7,738 bases of DNA from positions 1 to 7,738 of the forward strand of contig JAGQUE010000055.1 in assembly GCA_020438665.1 (NCBI GenBank), written 5' to 3'. The notes below the pieces were generated by a model that saw only the letters and a list, made by a program, of their open reading frames with translations, was not told the DNA's origin and ran no database searches. Every line of letters begins with the position of its first letter. Position 1 is the stretch's first letter. This stretch comes from Nocardioidaceae bacterium. Lineage in GTDB: Bacteria; Actinomycetota; Actinomycetes; Propionibacteriales; Nocardioidaceae. This document shows positions 7,270-7,738 of this stretch, piece after piece. The position numbers and the translations under genes are program-made.

Positions 7270-7738
7270 TCAGCAGATCTTGCCGTCGAGGACGGTCGGG
7301 CGTCCCTTGAGGAAGGTGGCGACGACCCGGCCGGGCAGCTCCATCCCGGCGTACGGCGTGTTGCGCGACAGCGAGGCCAGCCCGGCGGGGTCGACGACCC
7401 GGGTCACCGCGGCGTCATAGAGGACGACGTTGGCGGGCTCACCCACCTCGAGCGGGCGACCGTGGTCGGTGAGCCGGCCGATCCGCGCGGGCGCATAGGA
7501 CATCCGCTCCGCCACACCGGCCCAGTCGAGCAGCCCGCGATCGACCAGGGTCGACTGCACGATGGACAGCGCGGTCTCGAGGCCGAGCATGCCGAACGCC
7601 GCAGCGGCCCACTCGCAGTCCTTGTCCTCCAACGGGTGGGGCGCGTGGTCGGTGGCGATGATGTCGATCGTGCCGTCGGCCACGGCGGCCCGCAGCGCCT
7701 CGGCGTCGGCGAGCGTCCGCAGCGGCGGGTTGACCTTG
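7270..7738 (-). CDS. pyrC: Dihydroorotase, C-terminal part (5' end outside window)
   Basis: This is the C-terminal 155 residues of a class I amidohydrolase-fold dihydroorotase, which closes carbamoyl-aspartate to dihydroorotate, the third step of UMP synthesis. The gene enters from the right edge in an open frame (first full codon at 7737). The translation begins KVNPPLRTLADAEALRAAV and continues with ADGTIDIIATDHAPHPLED. That contains the family's catalytic Asp (codon at 7650..7648) in the TDHAPH motif. Near the end, NVVLYD and SRNTPYAGMELPGRV are the usual closing motifs, and the stop follows VLDGKIC. GTG at 7683 is an internal codon, not the start, because the NPPLR motif lies upstream of it. 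The next gene downstream on the same strand is the ABC-F gene, where a pyr gene such as carA would be expected. Confidence 0.95.
   Translation of the reverse strand, partial: KVNPPLRTLADAEALRAAVADGTIDIIATDHAPHPLEDKDCEWAAAAFGMLGLETALSIVQSTLVDRGLLDWAGVAERMSYAPARIGRLTDHGRPLEVGEPANVVLYDAAVTRVVDPAGLASLSRNTPYAGMELPGRVVATFLKGRPTVLDGKIC

Overview
The window is GC-rich DNA with strongly GC-biased third codon positions and GTG starts. Its gene set and codon use fit a high-GC actinobacterium, possibly of the Nocardioides/Propionibacteriales type, but no marker here fixes the genus. No rRNA, tRNA, CRISPR array, transposase or other mobile-element gene was seen.

Layout. The two ends hold pyrimidine biosynthesis genes, all on the minus strand. 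The 3' part of pyrC (dihydroorotase) is at the right edge, and carA followed by the first 59 codons of carB (carbamoyl-phosphate synthase) is at the left edge. Actinobacterial pyr clusters usually run pyrR-pyrB-pyrC-(small membrane gene)-carA-carB. Here about 5.9 kb of unrelated genes separates pyrC from carA. In transcription order after pyrC these are: a minus-strand ABC-F ATPase of the antibiotic-resistance type with a structured leader; a plus-strand operon that converges on it (Gfo/Idh/MocA dehydrogenase, GMC flavin oxidoreductase, VOC-fold protein); and a minus-strand DMT-family membrane transporter that diverges from the operon and reads toward carA.

How the genes may work together. 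The three plus-strand genes overlap or abut (11-nt overlap, then ATGA), so they look translationally coupled. They resemble a small pathway that oxidises and rearranges a sugar, cyclitol or glycosylated compound. The transporter shares a 63-bp divergent control region with them. Both genes there start exactly 6 nt after a TANNNT -10 element, which predicts leaderless transcripts in both directions. A 14-bp inverted repeat lies between the two -10 elements.

The most unusual regulatory signal is upstream of the ABC-F gene. It consists of a good promoter (GTGACG, 17 nt, TAGGCT), a five-codon leader ORF (MWTER) starting a few bases into the transcript, and three stem-loops that exclude one another (1:2, 2:3, 3:4). 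This is the arrangement expected of ribosome-mediated, drug-responsive attenuation. It was read by eye and has not been folded computationally or tested.
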